From assembly GCA_016208915.1 (NCBI GenBank), contig JACQXE010000072.1, positions 1-64,000 of the forward strand: 64,000 nucleotides of DNA. Direction: 5' to 3'. The notes under the pieces are model-generated. The model had not been told where the DNA came from, did no database searches, and saw only the letters and a program-made list of their open reading frames with translations. A program made the position numbers and the translations under genes. Source of the stretch: Nitrospirota bacterium (lineage in GTDB: Bacteria > Nitrospirota > Thermodesulfovibrionia > Thermodesulfovibrionales > UBA1546). This document shows, in pieces, positions 52,552 to 61,227 of this stretch; position 1 is the first letter of the stretch; each line of letters starts with the position of its first letter.

Positions 52552-54276
52552 ATTTTAAACCCTTTAGCCAAATTTACCAATGATTCTAAGATCGCTTATT
52601 TCTCTATGGAAATAGGCATCGCAAACGATATCCCTACGTACAGCGGTGGTCTCGGCGTGCTTGCAGGCGATACGCTGAAGTCCGGCGCTGACCTGAAACT
52701 GCCGATGGTTGCTGTGACGCTGCTCAGCAGGAAAGGATACTTCACTCAGGATATCAATGACAATGGACGGCAGATAGAAACGCCAACCAAGTGGGAGCCT
52801 TCAAAATACATGACCCTGCTTCCTGAAAAAGTGTACGTACAGATAGAAGGCAGAGATGTAGCGGTCCAGGCATGGCTTTATATTGTAAAAAGCCTGACAA
52901 GCGGCTGTATCCCTATCTTATTTCTGGACACCGACGTCGCAGGAAATAATCCCGGTGACAGGGAAATCACCTCTTATCTTTATGGCGGCGACCAGATATA
53001 CAGACTCAAACAGGAGGTCGTGCTTGGCATAGGCGGGATGCGAATGCTCCACGAGCTGGGGTTCGAAATAAAGAAATATCATATGAATGAAGGTCATGCA
53101 AGCCTTCTTACACTTGAACTGCTTATAAGATATAAAAGGGCGATTGAAGATGTCTGGGACGAGAGACTTGTCTGGGATGTAGACAGGGTTAAAGATATAT
53201 GCGTATTTACAACGCATACGCCAATTGAGGCAGGGCATGACCAATTCTCATATGACCTTGTATTGCAGACAATGGGTGAGTTAATACCACTCAATGTTTT
53301 AAGAGACCTCGGGGGCAAGGATTCTTTGAACATGACCCGCCTTGCATTAAATCTCAGCGAATTTGTGAACGGAGTTGCCAAGAAACATGGCGAGGTCTCA
53401 AAGAATATGTTTCCGGGATATGAGATATCCGCAATCACAAACGGCGTTCACTCTTTTACCTGGACCTGCGACAGCCTTAAAAAGCTCTACGATAAATATC
53501 TTCCGGGCTGGGCAAATGAGCCGGAATTATTTGTAAGGGTAGGCCGCATCCCTGATGATGAATTGTGGGCAGCGCATATGGAAACAAAAAAGGCGTTGAT
53601 TGATTTCGTGAATACAGAGACAGGCGTTGGTATGGATTATGACACCCTTACGATCGGTTTTGCACGGAGGGCAACAGCGTATAAGCGTCCTGATCTTATA
53701 TTCCGCAATATGGAGACGATAGAGCGGATAGCTTCAGGAAAAATCCAGCTCATTTACTCTGGAAAGGCACATCCAAGAGATGAAAATGGAAAATGGCTGA
53801 TAGAGAAAATCCATGCTATAAAAGAGAGATTAAAAGGCAAGATTAAAATGGCGTATATAAGGAATTATGATATGGATAAAGCGCTTAAAATCATCTCTGG
53901 CGTTGATGTATGGTTGAACACCCCGCTGAGGCCGCGAGAGGCATCAGGCACAAGCGGCATGAAGGCAGCGCATAACGGGGTAATGAATTTCAGTATACTG
54001 GATGGCTGGTGGATCGAAGGACACATCGAAGGCTTTACAGGGTGGTCGATAGGGCCCAGTCCTACAGAGAGCACACTGAGCGCAGATATTGAGACTATGG
54101 ACAGAAGGGATGCCGATGATCTGTATAACAAGCTTGAGAATATAATAATTCCAATGTATTACCATGACAGGCGAACATGGATAAGGATGATGCAGAATGC
54201 CATAGGCAAAAACGCCTATTATTTCAACAGCCACAGGATGATGAGAAGATATGTCACAGAGGCGTATATAAGATAG
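52552..54276 (+). CDS. glgP: Alpha-glucan phosphorylase (short GT35 type)
   Basis: A GT35 phosphorylase that releases glucose-1-phosphate from glycogen. GIANDIPTYSGGLGVLAGD near the start, HMNEGHASL, and RPREASGTSGMKAAHNG with the PLP lysine are typical. The conserved DSKIAYFSMEIG begins before the first ATG (52606), so translation must start upstream; the only in-frame candidate after the ribosome site AAGAAGG is ATT at 52552, seven bases on. Initiation at ATT is rare (infC-like), so a very low level or regulated start is possible. From 52606 the protein has 556 residues. Confidence 0.85.
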   Translation: MLNPLAKFTNDSKIAYFSMEIGIANDIPTYSGGLGVLAGDTLKSGADLKLPMVAVTLLSRKGYFTQDINDNGRQIETPTKWEPSKYMTLLPEKVYVQIEGRDVAVQAWLYIVKSLTSGCIPILFLDTDVAGNNPGDREITSYLYGGDQIYRLKQEVVLGIGGMRMLHELGFEIKKYHMNEGHASLLTLELLIRYKRAIEDVWDERLVWDVDRVKDICVFTTHTPIEAGHDQFSYDLVLQTMGELIPLNVLRDLGGKDSLNMTRLALNLSEFVNGVAKKHGEVSKNMFPGYEISAITNGVHSFTWTCDSLKKLYDKYLPGWANEPELFVRVGRIPDDELWAAHMETKKALIDFVNTETGVGMDYDTLTIGFARRATAYKRPDLIFRNMETIERIASGKIQLIYSGKAHPRDENGKWLIEKIHAIKERLKGKIKMAYIRNYDMDKALKIISGVDVWLNTPLRPREASGTSGMKAAHNGVMNFSILDGWWIEGHIEGFTGWSIGPSPTESTLSADIETMDRRDADDLYNKLENIIIPMYYHDRRTWIRMMQNAIGKNAYYFNSHRMMRRYVTEAYIR

Positions 54277-54346
54277 ACAACCTGTTGCCGTATACCCTCT
54301 GAGCGATTAAGACGGCCATGAGTAAGGATACATTAGTTTCTATTTC

Positions 54347-54408
54347 TGTCATGCTGGCTTGTCCAGCATCCTTCTTTGAAGAAAGATTCCCGACAAGCGG
54401 GAATGACA
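54347..54408. repeat. TGTCATTCC-family hairpin repeat
   Basis: TGTCATGCTGGCTTGTCCAG at the left and CGACAAGCGGGAATGACA at the right form an inverted repeat with central CTTTGAAGAAAG. It lies in the convergent gap between glgP and the FKBP gene, where it may serve as a two-way terminator-like hairpin. Confidence 0.85.
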
Positions 54409-54442
54409 AACTGTGTTGCCTTATTTATGACCGTCTCGGTAA

Positions 54443-54871
54443 CTACTCTATCTCCACAAGCTTTATATCAAATACCAAATTCTTTCCTGCCAATAAGTGG
54501 TTGCAGTCCATTGTAAATGACGTATCTGATTTTCCGACAACTGTAACTGCCACCAGCTGTCCATCTGCCCGATGCATATTAACCTGCTGACCAATCTCAG
54601 GATTGAAGTTTTCAGGCGCTTTGTGTTTCTGGAATTCAAATACCATACCCTGTTTGTGAGAACCGTAGGCGTCTTCTGCCTGAATCCTGATTGTTTTTGA
54701 TTCACCGGCGCTCATGCCGAGAACACCCTGTTCAAATCCTTTTATAAGGTCGCTTTTCCCTATTGTAAACTCCAGCGGTGAGTCCTCTTCCGAGGAATCA
54801 AATACTGTACCGTCCTCAAGCCTTCCTGTGTAATGAACCCGTACTGTATCGCCTTCTTTTACCTTTGCCAT
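54443..54871 (-). CDS. FKBP-type peptidyl-prolyl isomerase, SlyD-like
   Basis: A 142-residue FKBP with insert-in-flap as in SlyD/FkpA-short types: VRVHYTGRLEDGTVFDSSE, KSDLIKGFEQGVLGMSAGE, then AEDAYGSHKQGMVFEF. It has no signal peptide and lacks the His-rich metal tail of E. coli SlyD. It catalyses proline isomerisation and acts as a cytosolic chaperone. Confidence 0.9.
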   Translation of the reverse strand: MAKVKEGDTVRVHYTGRLEDGTVFDSSEEDSPLEFTIGKSDLIKGFEQGVLGMSAGESKTIRIQAEDAYGSHKQGMVFEFQKHKAPENFNPEIGQQVNMHRADGQLVAVTVVGKSDTSFTMDCNHLLAGKNLVFDIKLVEIE

Positions 54872-54923
54872 TTTTATATCCTTTTGTTTATGAATTCAGG
54901 CTGTATATAGCATTTGAGCGGTT

Positions 54924-55409
54924 TTATTTTGCCAAAATATTATAATACTCAATCTCGAGCAACCTTCTTTTTATGTCAACCCCTGAGGAATAACCTCCCA
55001 TCGAACCATCTGACTCTATTACCCTGTGGCATGGGAAAACAATGGGAATAGGGTTTCTGCCCAATGCCTGACCAACTGCTCTATTCGCCTTTGGGTTTTC
55101 TATCTTCTCCGCAACCCACTTGTATGTCCTTGTCTCTCCGTAGGGAATATCCTTTAAGGTGATCCAGACCTGTCTCTCAAACTCTGTGCCATCTAAGAAG
55201 ACAGTGTTTTGAATAAACTGTTCAGTCTTTCCTTCAAAATATCCCCTGAGTTCTTTTTTGAATGAAAGAGGCGCCTCGCCTTTTTTCATGGCGGGCTTTT
55301 TAAAAGAGATTCCTGCAAGATGCTTTCCTGAAAATATAAGATAGAGCGCTCCTATAGGACTCTCGCAGGCTTCATAAAAAATATTGATGCCTATTTTTTT
55401 GGTTTTCAT
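54924..55409 (-). CDS. ogt: Methylated-DNA-protein cysteine methyltransferase
   Basis: A 161-residue Ogt/AGT suicide repair protein. The active-site motif IVFPCHRVI (about 119-127) with acceptor Cys, the preceding RAVGQALGRNP helix and GGYSSGVDIKRRLLEIE tail are all present. It reverses O6-alkylguanine. Single gene. Confidence 0.93.
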   Translation of the reverse strand: MKTKKIGINIFYEACESPIGALYLIFSGKHLAGISFKKPAMKKGEAPLSFKKELRGYFEGKTEQFIQNTVFLDGTEFERQVWITLKDIPYGETRTYKWVAEKIENPKANRAVGQALGRNPIPIVFPCHRVIESDGSMGGYSSGVDIKRRLLEIEYYNILAK

Positions 55410-55551
55410 AACACGTTTATTTTAGCATAAGATTGGTTTTCTTCCTTATATCCTCCAGCTTTTTAAAAATTAAAAACCTTTGGCCTCAATTCTCCTATAG
55501 ATCATTCATAATTAATGATTCAGGGTTTCTCTCTTAAAAACCGCTTTTGTC

Positions 55552-55581
55552 TTGATAATTTCTTTTTTCATGTGGTATTCT
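55552..55581 (+). promoter_or_regulatory. Probable promoter of the phosphate transporter gene
   Basis: TTGATA (55552-55557), an 18-base spacer, TATTCT (55576-55581). Reasonable sigma-70 spacing, about 95 bases upstream of the PiT ATG. The 268-bp divergent gap around it holds no visible gene. Confidence 0.4.
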
Positions 55582-55647
55582 TTTTCATGCCAAAAAGCAA
55601 TCTCGTAGCAACAATTTTAGTTATCTGTAAAAACGTTACCTATGTCT

Positions 55648-55665
55648 CAGGATAATATTATCCTG
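55648..55665. promoter_or_regulatory. 18-bp perfect palindrome before the phosphate transporter
   Basis: CAGGATAATATTATCCTG, a perfect palindrome with no spacer, ends twelve bases before the PiT ATG. It could be an operator of a dimeric regulator acting after transcription starts, or a hairpin covering the ribosome site. The GATAAT halves faintly recall Fur-type hexamers; I do not assign a regulator. Confidence 0.5.
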
Positions 55666-55677
55666 CAAGCATAGCTT

Positions 55678-56664
55678 ATGACAATTGCAATCCTTGGCCT
55701 TATTTTATTGGCTCTTGCCTTTGATTTTTTAAACGGCTTTCACGACTCAGCAAATTCCATTGCAACCGTTGTTTCCACGCGCGTTCTCTCGCCAAGAACT
55801 GCTGTGATCTGGGCAGCATTCTTTAATTTTATCGCATTTCTCTTTTTTGGTCTTCATGTTGCTAACACAATCGGAAAAGGGATTATTGATATCACGATTG
55901 TAGATAAATCTGTTATTTTCGGAACTCTTGTGGGTGCATGCGGCTGGAACCTGATTACTTGGTATTTTGGTCTGCCTACCAGTTCTTCTCATGCCCTGAT
56001 CGGCGGAATGATCGGCGCTGCGCTTGTGAAATCAGGCACGGAAGCGCTTGTTCGGAAAGGGATTTTAAAGACAGTAACATTTATTTTTATTTCTCCTACT
56101 GTCGGACTTTTTTTAGGTTTAGGGCTAAGCTTGGCTGTTTACTTGTTATTTAAAAATAGCTCGCGCTTTTTAGTGGATCATATTTTTAGAAAAGGTCAGT
56201 TAATCTCAGCCGCACTTTATAGTCTCGGTCACGGTGGCAATGATGCGCAAAAAACCATGGGTATTATCGCAAGTTTGCTTTTCAGCGCAGGGCTTCTTGG
56301 AGAAAAATTTTATATCCCCTTTTGGGTTGTTATTGTTTGTCATACCGCTATTGCTTTGGGCACCATGTTTGGCGGTTGGCGTATTGTTAAAACCATGGGT
56401 CAAAAAGTCGCAAAACTCCAACCTATTGATGGATTCTGTGCTGAAACAGGAGCCGCGATTATGCTCTTTGTTTCCTCAGCTTTTGGAGTTCCGGTAAGCA
56501 CTACACACACCATCACAGGCGCAATCATGGGTGTCGGCTCTCGTCAAAGATTCAGCGCTGTGCGCTGGGGCATAGCCGGCAATATCATCTGGGCTTGGCT
56601 CCTCACCATCCCTTGTTCTGCTGCCATCTCTGCCGTCGCCTACACTATCGCCCAAAAAACATAA
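55678..56664 (+). CDS. PiT-family inorganic phosphate transporter
   Basis: A 328-residue membrane transporter with the duplicated PiT signature: FDFLNGFHDSANSIATVV (about 15-32) and ALYSLGHGGNDAQKTMGI (about 180-197). GLPTSSSHALIGG and GVPVSTTHTITGA are the matching second-half motifs. It imports phosphate with H+ or Na+. The DUF47 protein usually found next to PiT genes lies downstream but convergent rather than in operon. No ribosome site is evident. Confidence 0.92.
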   Translation: MTIAILGLILLALAFDFLNGFHDSANSIATVVSTRVLSPRTAVIWAAFFNFIAFLFFGLHVANTIGKGIIDITIVDKSVIFGTLVGACGWNLITWYFGLPTSSSHALIGGMIGAALVKSGTEALVRKGILKTVTFIFISPTVGLFLGLGLSLAVYLLFKNSSRFLVDHIFRKGQLISAALYSLGHGGNDAQKTMGIIASLLFSAGLLGEKFYIPFWVVIVCHTAIALGTMFGGWRIVKTMGQKVAKLQPIDGFCAETGAAIMLFVSSAFGVPVSTTHTITGAIMGVGSRQRFSAVRWGIAGNIIWAWLLTIPCSAAISAVAYTIAQKT

Positions 56665-56797
56665 TTCCCCGAATCCTCAATATTTATCTTGTTTTAAGAT
56701 TGTGGAAAGGCGGAACATCGCTTATATCACTAACATATTCTAACTATGCTGACATGTGTTCTACGTACAAATATCGGCTACAGCAGGCAATAAAACA

Positions 56798-57415
56798 TCA
56801 TGCATATTTAAGGACTATAGCTTCCAGTACATTTGCAACATCTTCGCATTTGTCAGACGCGTCTTCGAGGTGCTCGTATATCTCTTTCCACTTTATGATA
56901 AGAAGAGGATCTTTTATATCATCAAATAATTTTCCTAATGCATCTCTGAAATCCCTGTCTATTCTGTTCTCAAGCCTGTTGATTTCAATGCATAATTCCT
57001 GCACATGCGAATAATTTTTTTCCTTAAGTTTTGCTATTGCCTTATGCATAGCCTCTGTTGTTGTAAGAAGGTCTTTTGACATCTCGATTGCCTCTTTGGT
57101 TGATGCCTTAATCTTGAAAACAGCGAGCCTGTCTACAGCGGCCCATATCAGGTCGAGGACATCATCCAATCTTGATGCAAGGGCGTGCAGATCTTCTCTA
57201 TCTATAGGCGTAATAAAGGTTTTGTTGAGCTTTTTCATAATGTCATGAGTCAACATATCCCCTTCCTGCTCAACCTCATATATCTCTTTTACCCGCGCAT
57301 CAATATTGTCAAAGTTCTCCAAAAGAGAAACAAGAAGGGTAGCTGCTTTGGTCACATTAAGGGCAGCCCTGTCGAATATCTCGAAAAAATCTATTTTTTT
57401 GGGGAATAATCTCAT
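56798..57415 (-). CDS. DUF47 PhoU-like protein (TIGR00153 type)
   Basis: A 205-residue all-helical protein of the DUF47/PhoU-like group: FFEIFDRAALNVTKAATLLV near the N terminus, then YEVEQEGDMLTHDIMKKLNK with the metal-binding E-x3-D-x3-H pattern, repeated around EHLEDASDKCEDVANVLEAI. These proteins pair with PiT transporters and probably regulate them. Here it faces the PiT gene across 133 bases. Confidence 0.88.
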   Translation of the reverse strand: MRLFPKKIDFFEIFDRAALNVTKAATLLVSLLENFDNIDARVKEIYEVEQEGDMLTHDIMKKLNKTFITPIDREDLHALASRLDDVLDLIWAAVDRLAVFKIKASTKEAIEMSKDLLTTTEAMHKAIAKLKEKNYSHVQELCIEINRLENRIDRDFRDALGKLFDDIKDPLLIIKWKEIYEHLEDASDKCEDVANVLEAIVLKYA

Positions 57416-57483
57416 GATGGTTTTATCGAATGATAGCTTATAAAAAATAGCAACATGATGTCAAATAAAATACACGGATGAAA

Positions 57484-58572
57484 TTATAAAATTTTTACCA
57501 TTTCAGGTATAAATTTTTCAGTAGCCAATACCTTGTGCACAAATCGGAATATTAGAGTCCTCTGTTTATCGGTAACTTCAGGATAAAACACTGGATTTGC
57601 AACAACAGCTCCCCGAAAGGCAAAGAACGGAGCGAGCACCTCGTATATTTCTCTGTCTCCTGTTAATCTGACGTATTCTTCAAAAAATAGTTCCAACGCT
57701 TCAAAATATGGTCCTATAACAGCTCCGTGAAGTTTTATCGAGAAGAAAATGTAGTTTATGGCAAGCGCTGTCACATCATCTGCAGGCTCTCCCCATGGCC
57801 CTCTGCTTCTGTCGAGCAAAATAAAGTCTACCCCCCCCCTCTCACCCCCCCTTGCCAAGGGGGGGATGGGGGGGTGGCTTCTGGCTTCTTTAAACCATAT
57901 GTTTCCGGGGTGAAAATCGCCATGTAGCTGCGACAACCTTTTGTGCTTTGGCTTTAATTTGTATATCCAGTCAACTGATTTTTTGATAATGTCTGTTATC
58001 TCTTTATAGGGAAGGGTTCCGTCAGGATAGGTATCAAAAACACCCATAAGACATTCTCCATGTCCTACGATATCCCTCAGTTTCCTCCAGTAGAGGGGTT
58101 TTGAGTTTTTTTTCACAGAATGAATCTCTGCAAGGTATGACGTCATTACCTTTATTTTCTCGATATCAATGGTCTCCAGACTTGTTTTACGAGCGAATTC
58201 AGAAAGGTCATGAAAATAACTCCTGCCTTCTCCCCTTTCCATGAGGAGATAGTATTCTTTCCCGCCCCCAACCGCTTTTATTGAACCATCGGCCATCTCA
58301 GAGAGAACATCAAGAGCCTTCACATGACAAGGCAGGTTTTTATATTCATTCAGAGCAAGAAGGAATACGCCGGCCCTGTCTGAGGGATAGTCATGCCCTA
58401 AATCGTGCGGGACGAGGGCCTTCACGACATAAGATTTTAGACCTGTTTTTGTCTTTATTTCTACAAGAAAGCCTGAACCATGAGCGCCGGAGCCAAGCTT
58501 TCGTATTACTATACGTGTAACATTCCTGAACTTTTTTCTGAGGTAAGTTTTTAATGCCTTTTCGTTAATCAT
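57484..58572 (-). CDS. APH-fold phosphotransferase with in-frame repeat
   Basis: A 362-residue aminoglycoside-phosphotransferase-fold kinase. LHGDFHPGNIWF (about 216-227) is the catalytic loop (HGDxxxxN), and FILLDRSRGPWGEPADDV the metal-binding Asp region. Between them a palindromic repeat (57831-57877) adds HPPIPPLARGGERGG in frame, in a surface loop where it is tolerated. Substrate unknown: small molecules, choline or sugars are possible; not evidence of drug resistance. Confidence 0.8.
   Translation of the reverse strand: MINEKALKTYLRKKFRNVTRIVIRKLGSGAHGSGFLVEIKTKTGLKSYVVKALVPHDLGHDYPSDRAGVFLLALNEYKNLPCHVKALDVLSEMADGSIKAVGGGKEYYLLMERGEGRSYFHDLSEFARKTSLETIDIEKIKVMTSYLAEIHSVKKNSKPLYWRKLRDIVGHGECLMGVFDTYPDGTLPYKEITDIIKKSVDWIYKLKPKHKRLSQLHGDFHPGNIWFKEARSHPPIPPLARGGERGGVDFILLDRSRGPWGEPADDVTALAINYIFFSIKLHGAVIGPYFEALELFFEEYVRLTGDREIYEVLAPFFAFRGAVVANPVFYPEVTDKQRTLIFRFVHKVLATEKFIPEMVKIL
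57831..57877. repeat. Palindromic C/G-run element inside the APH-fold gene
   Basis: Core CCCCCCTTGCCAAGGGGGGG flanked by further C and G runs; same design and near-same core as 3983-4025 (TTATCAA versus TTGCCAA). In frame, no stop, encodes a Pro/Gly-rich loop. Confidence 0.8.
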
Positions 58573-58665
58573 GACTATTTCAAAAGATTCTTTATCATTA
58601 ATTCATCATTTTTCCTCTAAATTCAGGCTCAGGCAGTTTAGCTTTCTTGCATTCATTAGTTATTT

Positions 58666-58947
58666 TCATTTCCTCAAAAGCCTCAGGGTTTCTTCATATA
58701 TGGTCTTTCGAGGTCCGATGGCTGCAACTTCAATAATCCCCTTATACTTTACAGTTTTATAAACCATTCTAAATTTCCCGACTTTAAAACTTTGCAGTCC
58801 CTCAAGTTCATCCTTCAAAACCTTGCCCGACTGAGAATCATTTAATATAGTCTGTAATGCGGCTTTAATCTTTCGTTTCAGGTCCGGGTGCAGGGTGCGG
58901 ACTAATTCTGCTGTCTCATCAGACATTTTCAGTCTGCGGATGCCCAT
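58666..58947 (-). CDS. RelE/ParE-type toxin
   Basis: A 93-residue RelE-fold protein: LHPDLKRKIKAALQTIL, DELEGLQSFKVGKFRMVYKT and IEVAAIGPRKTIYEET match the helix-then-sheet plan with the basic residues of the mRNA-interferase site. Its ATG directly follows the antitoxin stop (TAA-ATG). Confidence 0.85.
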   Translation of the reverse strand: MGIRRLKMSDETAELVRTLHPDLKRKIKAALQTILNDSQSGKVLKDELEGLQSFKVGKFRMVYKTVKYKGIIEVAAIGPRKTIYEETLRLLRK

Positions 58948-59208
58948 TTATCTGAACAGTTCCTCAAGTGTATAGAGTTTTGCCTTGCCTTTTTTTAAGG
59001 CATTCACTCCTTTTTTTATCTCACCCATAAAATCAGAATCAGAGCGTATGGCGACGGTCTCCTTCCAGCCCTCAAACTCATCAGGGCTTATCAGTACTGC
59101 GGCAGGAGAGCCGTTTTTTGTAATAATGATCTCCTCATCAGTTTTGTGAACCGCGTCCACCAGGCTGCTCAGCTTCATCTTTGCCTCGGAAAGTGATAAT
59201 GTTTTCAT
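58948..59208 (-). CDS. Phd/YefM-type antitoxin
   Basis: An 86-residue antitoxin: LSEAKMKLSSLVDAVHKTDE, then IITKNGSPAAVLISPDEFEG, the Phd/YefM DNA-binding domain, and a C-terminal helix that would bind the RelE toxin. AGGAGG precedes the ATG. It should repress its own operon. Confidence 0.88.
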   Translation of the reverse strand: MKTLSLSEAKMKLSSLVDAVHKTDEEIIITKNGSPAAVLISPDEFEGWKETVAIRSDSDFMGEIKKGVNALKKGKAKLYTLEELFR

Positions 59209-59297
59209 TTCAGATAACCTCCTTTCTGGTTGACCAGAATTAAGACTATAATAGCAGAAAAGCGGGGCTATATCAATGAACTAATGCAGTTTCACCT

Positions 59298-59654
59298 TTA
59301 ATAAATCACGCCCTTGCGGGCGAATGCCTTGTAATCCAGGTTCTCTCCCTCATTGACAAAGTATAGACTCAAATTGCCGTCGGAAAATTCATATCTCCAG
59401 ACTTCCAACCGGGTTCCCATAGGTATCTCATCCCAGAATTCCTCCTCAGGCCCCCAGATATATTTTTTGTTCTTTACAATAATTTTTTTCTCATCAGGCT
59501 CACCAAGCAATTTTAAGATTTCCTGTTTGGATTGGCCTTTTTCAATCTTTCCTTCAACTTCAGAATAATCCTTATAATCCTTTGCATGGCAAACTAAGGA
59601 AGAGGAAATAAAAAAAGCAGAGATTAAAACTATTACAAATAATTTCTTATTCAT
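59298..59654 (-). CDS. Small periplasmic protein, SmpA/BamE-like fold
   Basis: A 118-residue exported protein with a signal peptide (about 1-24, VCHA at its end). KIEKGQSKQEILKLLGEPDE resembles the helix pair and GxP turn of SmpA/OmlA (BamE) domains, followed by strands (EVWRYEFSDGNLSLYF). It is not an obvious lipoprotein (VCHA is not a strict lipobox). Function unknown, perhaps in outer-membrane assembly. Confidence 0.6.
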   Translation of the reverse strand: MNKKLFVIVLISAFFISSSLVCHAKDYKDYSEVEGKIEKGQSKQEILKLLGEPDEKKIIVKNKKYIWGPEEEFWDEIPMGTRLEVWRYEFSDGNLSLYFVNEGENLDYKAFARKGVIY

Positions 59655-59848
59655 ACATTTTCCTCTTGTATCTTACCAACCCGCCTGTCGGCAGACAAGT
59701 ATCCGCGCCTTGCTGGAGGTTGATTGGACTTTTTTCATTGTTGGTTTTGACTTCCGAACTTCCGCGCTTCTGACTATTGCACTTGTAGGAGCTTCAGCAA
59801 GTTTCGGCTAAACCCTAATGTAATATTTCGACCCCACATGCATTTTAC
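59655..59848. other. Intergenic stretch with a short repeat
   Basis: It holds CCTGTCGGCAGACAAGT (59684-59700), related to the hairpin CCTGTCTGTTGGCAGACAAG at 60462-60481. No gene, promoter or terminator is clear. Confidence 0.4.
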
Positions 59849-60310
59849 TCATTTTAGTTTTCGGTCTATAAGACCGTCAAGCGACCATTTGCCGCCCCCG
59901 CTTATAATCAGAGCTACAGAGATCGCAACGACGAGTAAATGATATTCAAATCCTTCTCCCTTTTGTGTGCCCATCCAGTTTATGAAAAAACTATTCTTTA
60001 CGTGGTTGCCAAGGGCGCAAACAATCATGTTCACCCCAATCCCGAGGGCGGCTATTCTTGTAAAAAACCCTGCTATCAGGGCGACCACACCAAGGGATTC
60101 CGCCATTATGGCAAGGAAAGCAAGTGCTGCCGGGAACCCGGCTTTAGATGTAAACATATCCATAGTGGCGCTGAACCCGCTGCCGCCGAACCAGCCGAAG
60201 ATCTTTTGCATGCCGTGTGGAAAGAATACCAGGCCGAGGAAAAGCCTTAGTGCAAACATCGCAGTATCATCATTTGTCTGAACAAGTTCCTTAAACATCG
60301 CAACCTCCAA
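59849..60310 (-). CDS. DoxX-family membrane protein
   Basis: A 153-residue protein with four membrane helices; LRLFLGLVFFPHGMQKIFGW (about 22-41) is the DoxX opening, and the rest (ALAFLAIMAESLGVVALIAG, FEYHLLVVAISVALIISGGG) follows the family. DoxX proteins serve as quinone-linked or thiosulfate-oxidising subunits in some organisms but most are uncharacterised. CCTCC on the plus strand marks its ribosome site. Confidence 0.88.
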   Translation of the reverse strand: MEVAMFKELVQTNDDTAMFALRLFLGLVFFPHGMQKIFGWFGGSGFSATMDMFTSKAGFPAALAFLAIMAESLGVVALIAGFFTRIAALGIGVNMIVCALGNHVKNSFFINWMGTQKGEGFEYHLLVVAISVALIISGGGKWSLDGLIDRKLK

Positions 60311-60564
60311 ATATGTATTAAGGCGTTTATTTTGTCAGATTAAGCTTTGAATATGATCGCTCCTAAGAAAAATATTATGTCCATTCTGAAGGATTGTCAA
60401 GGAGTCGAGTTAAGGAGCTCGGATTTCCTCCGCTCTCCCGCCCCATGCGCCTACCCACCAACCTGTCTGTTGGCAGACAAGTAGCCGAGAGAGCAGGGAT
60501 TGTTCGGAATCGGGTTGTCAACGTCGTAGCCTTCGTTCTCCGCCCCATGCGGTATTTGACGTCG
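60311..60564. other. Intergenic stretch of decayed repeats
   Basis: It contains the hairpin TGTCTG-TTGG-CAGACA (60464-60479) and two copies of CGCCCCATGCG (about 60440 and 60543). Short frames crossing it look spurious. It may mark an old insertion next to the restriction-modification operon. Confidence 0.4.
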
Positions 60565-61227
60565 TTAATGGATTTGACCTTCTTCCTGAAAACTATAGTA
60601 TCCCTTTTTCGACACAATAATATGATCTAATACCTTAATTCCGAAAATCTTTGCTGCATTGGTCAATTGTTCATGAATTTTCAAATCACTATTGCTGGGC
60701 TTTAGCTCACCTGATGGATGGTTATGCGCAAAGATGACAGACGCTGCTCTGTCAGTAATGACATCAGAGAAAACCTCACGGGGATGAACCTGACTTTTAT
60801 CCAATAAACCAACCGTTACAATTCTTTTCTCTATAAGTTCGTTTGCTCCGTTCAATGAGATACAGACAAAATATTCCTGCTGTTTATTTGATATATCGCT
60901 GATTAACGGCAATACATCTTTGGCTTCGGTGATTTTTACGGATTCCTTGACAATATGTCTCCTCGCCAGTTCAAATCCAGCAAGGATTTGAGAAGCTTTG
61001 GCAAGTCCGATTCCATCAATGCATGAAATGTCTTCCAATGAAATCCGTCCCTTATTCTCAGAAATTAACTTTGCTATCCTTGAAGCAAGAGTCATTACAT
61101 CCTGATCTTTATTTCCGCTTCCCAAGATAACTGCAATCAGTTCGGTATCGGATAAGGCTTCTACACCTTTTTCTTTTAGTTTTTCTCTTGGTCTGCTGAA
61201 CTCTGGTAAGTCCTTAATTTTTTTCAT
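60565..61227 (-). CDS. radC: RadC-family JAB/MPN metalloprotein
   Basis: A 220-residue RadC/YicR protein. An N-terminal helix-hairpin-helix part (ISCIDGIGLAKASQILAGFE) precedes the MPN domain with the JAMM signature FAHNHPSGELKPSNSD (about 165-180). Metal ligands look intact. The family name suggests repair, but its role is unsettled and it is common on mobile DNA. It overlaps hsdM by four bases. Confidence 0.93.
   Translation of the reverse strand: MKKIKDLPEFSRPREKLKEKGVEALSDTELIAVILGSGNKDQDVMTLASRIAKLISENKGRISLEDISCIDGIGLAKASQILAGFELARRHIVKESVKITEAKDVLPLISDISNKQQEYFVCISLNGANELIEKRIVTVGLLDKSQVHPREVFSDVITDRAASVIFAHNHPSGELKPSNSDLKIHEQLTNAAKIFGIKVLDHIIVSKKGYYSFQEEGQIH

Noticed and set aside
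57484..58572. Aminoglycoside resistance gene
   Set aside because: The APH fold is shared by many small-molecule kinases; nothing in sequence or context points to antibiotics.
60394..60630. Short frames on both strands near 60.4-60.6 kb
   Set aside because: They cross repeat DNA and the end of radC; no conserved features.
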